A DNA stretch of 64,000 nt from Caldicoprobacter guelmensis. Its GTDB lineage: Bacteria > Bacillota > Clostridia > Caldicoprobacterales > Caldicoprobacteraceae. This document shows, in pieces, positions 60,190-64,000 of the stretch. The notes below the pieces were generated by a model that saw nothing but the letters and a program-made list of their open reading frames with translations, searched no databases and was not told the origin of the DNA. The position numbers were made by a program, and so were the translations under genes. Each line of letters starts with the position of its first letter. Positions within the stretch are counted from its first letter, which is position 1. Location: assembly GCF_016908415.1 (NCBI RefSeq), contig NZ_JAFBDW010000006.1, positions 62,001 to 126,000 of the forward strand. Reading direction: 5' to 3'.

Positions 60190-60972
60190 TCACCTTATAA
60201 TGGTATCCAAAATAGTCATAATGGCAAAGCCTATGAGCACGCCATAGGTGGCAATGCGCTGGAAACCCCGCCTGTGAGTTTCGGGTATAATCTCGTCGCT
60301 TATTACAAACAGCATGGCTCCAGCTGCAAATGCCAATGTAAGCGGCAGTATGGGGCGTGCGAGTTGAGTGAGTGCCAAACCAAACAGCGCACCTACTGGT
60401 TCTACCAGTCCCGTCAGGAGCGCTACTCCAAATGCCTTTGCCGGTGTTGTATTTTCTTGCATTTTAAGGGCCATAGCTACTGCTAAACCCTCGGGCATGT
60501 TATGTACGCCTATTCCTATGGCGAGTGCAAATCCGTTAGCATAATCAAAGCCACCAAAGCCTGCCCCTACTGCAAGCCCTTCAGGGAAGTTATGGATGGT
60601 AATGGCGATTATAAATAGCCAAATCCGACTTAAGCCTTTATTTTTACCTTCCATCCCTGTTACTGCATGGAAGTGTGGTAGTGTCTTATCTATGTAATCT
60701 AAAAATACACCCCCTAGTACGATACCTAACAAGATGGTGACTGCTCCATTGATACCGCCTCCACTCTTTTCTATGGCGGGTACCACCAGGCTGAAGGAGG
60801 TGGCAGCCAACATTACTCCAGCGGCAAATCCCAGCATGGCATTGCTGATTTTATCTGGGATCTTTTTTGTGAAAAATACTGGTATGGCTCCTAAACCGGC
60901 ACTTAAGCCAGCTGCTAGGCTAGCAAGCAGTCCAATTAAAGTGAGGTTTTGTGGTGTCAGCCAATTAGTCAT
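60190..60972 (-). CDS. ZIP-family divalent metal transporter
   Basis: About 260 aa, eight helices. Motifs HNFPEGLAVGAGF (near residues 129-141) and HNMPEGLAVAMAL (near 158-170) carry the conserved His-Pro-Glu-Gly of the metal pathway. Related to ZupT/GufA members that import Zn2+, Fe2+ or other divalent ions. ATG 60972 has AGGGAG six bases upstream; the open frame to 61020 is an N-terminal overextension. Divergent from the ferredoxin gene. Confidence 0.92.
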   Translation of the reverse strand: MTNWLTPQNLTLIGLLASLAAGLSAGLGAIPVFFTKKIPDKISNAMLGFAAGVMLAATSFSLVVPAIEKSGGGINGAVTILLGIVLGGVFLDYIDKTLPHFHAVTGMEGKNKGLSRIWLFIIAITIHNFPEGLAVGAGFGGFDYANGFALAIGIGVHNMPEGLAVAMALKMQENTTPAKAFGVALLTGLVEPVGALFGLALTQLARPILPLTLAFAAGAMLFVISDEIIPETHRRGFQRIATYGVLIGFAIMTILDTIIR

Positions 60973-61173
60973 GTTGTTCTCCCTTTCCAGTTTCTGTGTA
61001 TATAGAGATAGCATTGGCAATATGGATGACTGTGTACGGCTAGATTATAACACAACTTGAGAAAAACTTCCATCTTAAAAAACTTCTGTTGATATCCGTT
61101 AATCAAAACAGGAACTTATGGGAAAGATATAGAAAAGGGTATTGACAAAATGATGAGAAAAGGAGGAATTAAG

Positions 61174-61362
61174 TTGAAGGTAACCGTCGACCAAGACTTG
61201 TGCATAAGCTGTGGACTGTGTATAAGCACATGTGGGGAGGTATTTCACTGGAACGCCGATGACAAGGCGGAGGCCGTGGCCACAGACGTGCCGCCCGAGC
61301 TAGAACAAGATGTGCAAGAGGCCATGGATAACTGTCCAACAGATGCTATTAAGCATGCATAA
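61174..61362 (+). CDS. Ferredoxin, single [4Fe-4S] cluster
   Basis: About 62 aa from TTG 61174 (AAAGGAGG seven bases upstream). CISCGLCISTC supplies three cysteines plus a fourth, and NCPTDAI near 54-60 provides the last ligand, so one [4Fe-4S] cluster with a possible extra disulfide, as in Thermotoga-type ferredoxins. Monocistronic, likely an electron carrier. Confidence 0.93.
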   Translation: MKVTVDQDLCISCGLCISTCGEVFHWNADDKAEAVATDVPPELEQDVQEAMDNCPTDAIKHA

Positions 61363-61484
61363 ATTGTAATAGAATAATGGAATTTCTAGCTAGGGTGAAA
61401 TACAGCAAATTGCACAGGGCATCCATGGTTATGTAGTACTATTAAAATTTAGCGTAAACACTGTAAGAAGATTTTTGTAAAAAG

Positions 61485-61523
61485 GAGAGGGGTTGTTAGA
61501 TGAACTCGCCCCTCTCTTTTTTT
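61485..61523. terminator. Bidirectional terminator between ferredoxin and mannosidase genes
   Basis: GAGAGGGG (61485-61492) and CCCCTCTC (61509-61516), 16-nt loop, T run to 61523, A run before. Confidence 0.85.
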
Positions 61524-61547
61524 GTTTTGATAGATAATAGCATTAAG

Positions 61548-64000
61548 TTATTGCGGTGCCATTTGTGACAATTTTAAGCGTATGGTTTTGATCTCAAAAG
61601 GCCTGAAATTCAGCTCTATCTTGTTATCCTGAACCGTCAATTCTTTTTCGGTATTTTCGAGCATATCAGTTTGTTCGGCTCCAGCGATGGGGAAAGCCAC
61701 CGATAGAGTGCAGCGCGTGGCCGTGCGTTTTGCCTCGTACAGCCTCAATATTAAGTCATTGGAGCCATCCTCGGGCGCTTTTACGGTTTCAAGAATTATA
61801 TTGGCTGCATCCAACGAGAACAAAGAGGCAGATTTTTCAGCAGCGCCGTTGACTACCGTTACAGGGCAATTGAGGTCGTATGCCTCACGAATTACATCGC
61901 TTTCTGCAAAGCTGCCATTCCATGCGTAGAAAGAATAGGTGAAATGCTGAATACCTTTGTCGGCATTCATGTCAGGTGCCAAAGGCGCCCTGAGAAGCGT
62001 CAGGTTTATGCTGTTGCCCAAGGTATTTACTCCATACTTGCAATCATTTAACACTGCAAATCCCCGGTTTTCTTCCATAAGGGCAGTCCACTTATGGTTG
62101 CATACCTCAAACCGGTCGGCATCAAAGGGACGCGATTTATGATTGGGACGCTTTAAATGGCCAAACTGTATTTCGTGTACGCCCTCGTTGGTATGGATAT
62201 TCACCGGGAACGCCACTTTCAGCAGTTTGTGGGATTCTTGCCAGTCAATGGTGGTCACAAAATCCACACGTCTGCTATTACGTCGCAGGATGATGTCTTG
62301 TGTCATATGAGAATTATTGAGTTTCCTTGTGACCCTGAGGATAGCCATTAAAGGCCCTTGTGATACCACTTCGAAAGAAGCGGGTTCATTTAGCTCAACC
62401 GGCGTTAAGCTATACATACTGTCGATATCCCAGGCATCCCAATGGCTGGGAACGTCCTTATACATCTTAAAGCTGTTGCAAGGACCACCAGCAAGTTCTA
62501 CATTAGCCTCTTTATCAAATATGCTTACTATCTCGCCTTTATCGTTGAATTTTATGCGCAAGAACTCGTTTTCCATCGAATGGGATGTAATTTTAAGAGT
62601 ATTTTCAACTGTTTTTGCCCTTCCGGGATACAGAGTGATCCAACCGCAGGAAGGCACTTCAACTTCAGCTAGCAAGCCATCTTCCGATTGCTGGATTGGC
62701 AATGGTTGCCCATCAGCTAATACAGCCCCTTCAAACTCTTTGGGCAACGATACTATGACTGCCCTGTTCCACGAGAGGGAATTGAATATCGTAATGGCTT
62801 TTTCAGAGGTTTTATCAAGCAGGCTGGAAGCAGCCTCTTGTGCTATTTTTTTGGCGGTGGAGATCACCTTTTCATAATCTGCTTCGGCTTCCTCATATAC
62901 CCTTTGAATGGATGAGCCTGGCAGGATGTCGTGGAACTGGTTAAGCAACACAGTCTTCCATGCCTGGTCCACAGTTTGAAGCGGAAAGGCATATCCTTTA
63001 AGTGCTCTAGCAGTTGCTCCCCACATTTCGGCTTCCCTAAGGGCTATTTCGCTTTTGCGGTTACCCCTTTTGGTCCTAGCCTGAGAAGTATAGGTCCCGC
63101 GGTGTGCTTGGAAATAAAGCTCACCCACATACCTGTGTTGTGGGAACCCGCGTTTTTCTAGGTCATAGAAGAATTCCAGAGGATGACAAATCTTTGTCCT
63201 GGGAACCCCTTCTAGGTCTTTGCACCGCCTTAAGTATTCTAGATGGTCGCGCGTTGGGCCGCCGCCTCCGTCTCCATAGCCGAAGGGAAGCAGGCGCGTG
63301 GATATGCCATCTTTTTGCACACGTTCATTCCAGCGTTGAATCAAAGTAGCCGGATTGGTATGGGAGTTGTAGTCGTTGTGTAGGTGTACCAAAATCTCAG
63401 AGCCGTCTATCCCTTCCCATATGAAGGTGTTATAAGGGAATGGTTCGCCGCCGGTGTATGCGCCCCAGAATATCTTTTGGGTAGAGAAGTATTTGATGCC
63501 GCATCCTTTCATGATTTGTGGCAGAGCGGCTGAATAGCCAAACACGTCTGGCAGCCAGCACAACTGGCTATCTATGCCGAATTCTTCTTTGAAAAAGCGC
63601 TTCCCGTGTATGAACTGTCTGATTAGGCTTTCGCCACCTGATATGTTGGTATCGGCCTCAACCCACATCCCACCTTCTGGGATGAACTGGCCCCTTTTGA
63701 CGGCTTCTTTGATCCTCTCGTAAAGCTCGGGATAGTGTTTTTTTACCATCATATAAAGATGGGGTTGACTCTGTAAGAACTTGTATTCCGGGTACTCTTC
63801 CATCAATGCTAGCTGCGTTGCAAAGGTACGGGCACATTTTCTTTCAGTCTCGGCCAGCGGCCACAGCCAAGCTACATCTATGTGTGAATGTCCAAATGCA
63901 AACAAAAGGGGAGCAGTCGAACCGTTGACGCACTCCAAGAGGGGTTTTAGACGCTCTCTTCCAGCGCGAATGGTTTTCATCATTTCATCATATGGCAACT
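61548..64000 (-). CDS. Alpha-mannosidase, GH38 (5' end beyond the window)
   Basis: About 816 residues are visible; the frame is open to the right edge and GH38 enzymes of this type have ~1000-1050 aa, so some 200 N-terminal residues are missing. Catalytic domain: FGHSHIDVAWLWPLAET with Zn-ligands His and Asp, GMWVEADTNISGGESLIRQ where the Asp is the nucleophile, CWLPDVFGYSAALPQI and HLHNDYNSHT. Helical linker then beta-domains (ENEFLRIKFNDKGEIVSIFDKE) follow. Releases alpha-mannose residues from oligosaccharides in the cytoplasm. Converges on the ferredoxin gene. Confidence 0.93.
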   Translation of the reverse strand, partial: LPYDEMMKTIRAGRERLKPLLECVNGSTAPLLFAFGHSHIDVAWLWPLAETERKCARTFATQLALMEEYPEYKFLQSQPHLYMMVKKHYPELYERIKEAVKRGQFIPEGGMWVEADTNISGGESLIRQFIHGKRFFKEEFGIDSQLCWLPDVFGYSAALPQIMKGCGIKYFSTQKIFWGAYTGGEPFPYNTFIWEGIDGSEILVHLHNDYNSHTNPATLIQRWNERVQKDGISTRLLPFGYGDGGGGPTRDHLEYLRRCKDLEGVPRTKICHPLEFFYDLEKRGFPQHRYVGELYFQAHRGTYTSQARTKRGNRKSEIALREAEMWGATARALKGYAFPLQTVDQAWKTVLLNQFHDILPGSSIQRVYEEAEADYEKVISTAKKIAQEAASSLLDKTSEKAITIFNSLSWNRAVIVSLPKEFEGAVLADGQPLPIQQSEDGLLAEVEVPSCGWITLYPGRAKTVENTLKITSHSMENEFLRIKFNDKGEIVSIFDKEANVELAGGPCNSFKMYKDVPSHWDAWDIDSMYSLTPVELNEPASFEVVSQGPLMAILRVTRKLNNSHMTQDIILRRNSRRVDFVTTIDWQESHKLLKVAFPVNIHTNEGVHEIQFGHLKRPNHKSRPFDADRFEVCNHKWTALMEENRGFAVLNDCKYGVNTLGNSINLTLLRAPLAPDMNADKGIQHFTYSFYAWNGSFAESDVIREAYDLNCPVTVVNGAAEKSASLFSLDAANIILETVKAPEDGSNDLILRLYEAKRTATRCTLSVAFPIAGAEQTDMLENTEKELTVQDNKIELNFRPFEIKTIRLKLSQMAPQ

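Noticed and set aside
1..64000. CRISPR array, IS element or prophage
   Set aside because: No spaced repeat array, transposase, integrase or phage structural gene was seen; the short tandem repeats noted are regulatory or in-gene.

Overview
The window reads as a chromosomal segment of an anaerobic, endospore-forming member of the Clostridia (Bacillota). Evidence for spore formation is an alpha/beta-type small acid-soluble spore protein, a complete gerA-gerB-gerC germinant receptor operon and a Spo0E-like phosphatase. Evidence for an anaerobic Firmicute is two small ferredoxins, a single-chain clostridial-type PurL, frequent GTG/TTG starts and strong AGGAGG ribosome binding sites. I cannot name the species from the sequence alone.

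Layout. 1-5.4 kb: end of an ECF transporter S component, then the t6A tRNA-modification genes tsaE-tsaB-rimI with a membrane protein, an unlisted 59-aa membrane peptide on the minus strand, tsaD, four consensus DnaA boxes, a CBS-domain protein and the SASP. 5.4-9.6 kb: a DUF378 protein and a 1311-aa superfamily 1 helicase carrying six ~88-aa repeats. 9.8-13.4 kb: cobalt/nickel ECF transporter cbiM-cbiQ-cbiO plus an HD-GYP protein behind a consensus promoter and a 7-1-7 palindrome. 13.6-16.0 kb: glmS and a CopZ-like cysteine protein. 16.1-19.8 kb: a TetR regulator and an ABC transporter whose promoter sits inside two abutting TetR-type operators. 20-21.6 kb: a cell wall hydrolase (LysM-G5-NlpC/P60) and a tiny LDCC-like protein. 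22-24.5 kb: an Rrf2 regulator, a broken M20 amidohydrolase and a split YeeE / TusA / YeeE sulfur-import cassette. 24.6-29.2 kb: a probable copper-handling cluster (small Cys/His membrane protein, HMA-DsbD-like-double cupredoxin fusion, OmpR-type response regulator and histidine kinase) headed by three 11-bp direct repeats.

29.4-38.4 kb: an XRE regulator divergent from a Spo0E-like protein that overlaps a diguanylate cyclase, then purL, an orphan hisH-hisF pair and guaA. 38.4-39.2 kb: a Phd/ParE-type toxin-antitoxin pair bracketed by two nearly identical terminators. 39.2-44.6 kb: a pyruvate-kinase-C-terminal-like protein, a sigma factor stub, and arsenic-type genes (arsC, arsR, a ferredoxin with a Cys-rich tail, an ArsP/YraQ-type permease, a thioredoxin-like protein) plus a YwaF-like membrane protein.

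44.7-52.1 kb holds the most intriguing accessory block: a ROK regulator, a TIM-barrel-like protein, an ion-transporter-superfamily permease, a hydantoinase/oxoprolinase, a small HExxH protein of unknown family and a FAD-dependent oxidoreductase, tightly packed and probably one catabolic operon for an unidentified compound. The rest contains tRNA-Val(CAC), the ger operon with an extra 52-aa two-TM gene, a PiT phosphate transporter with its DUF47 partner, NfeD, DUF503, a ZIP metal transporter, a ferredoxin and most of a GH38 alpha-mannosidase running off the right edge.

Five genes are not obvious from long-ORF inspection and were read directly: 2939-3118 (-), 21487-21627 (-), 56925-57083 (+), the pseudogene at 22811-23039 and the tRNA. 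No CRISPR array, insertion sequence, prophage or rRNA was seen.
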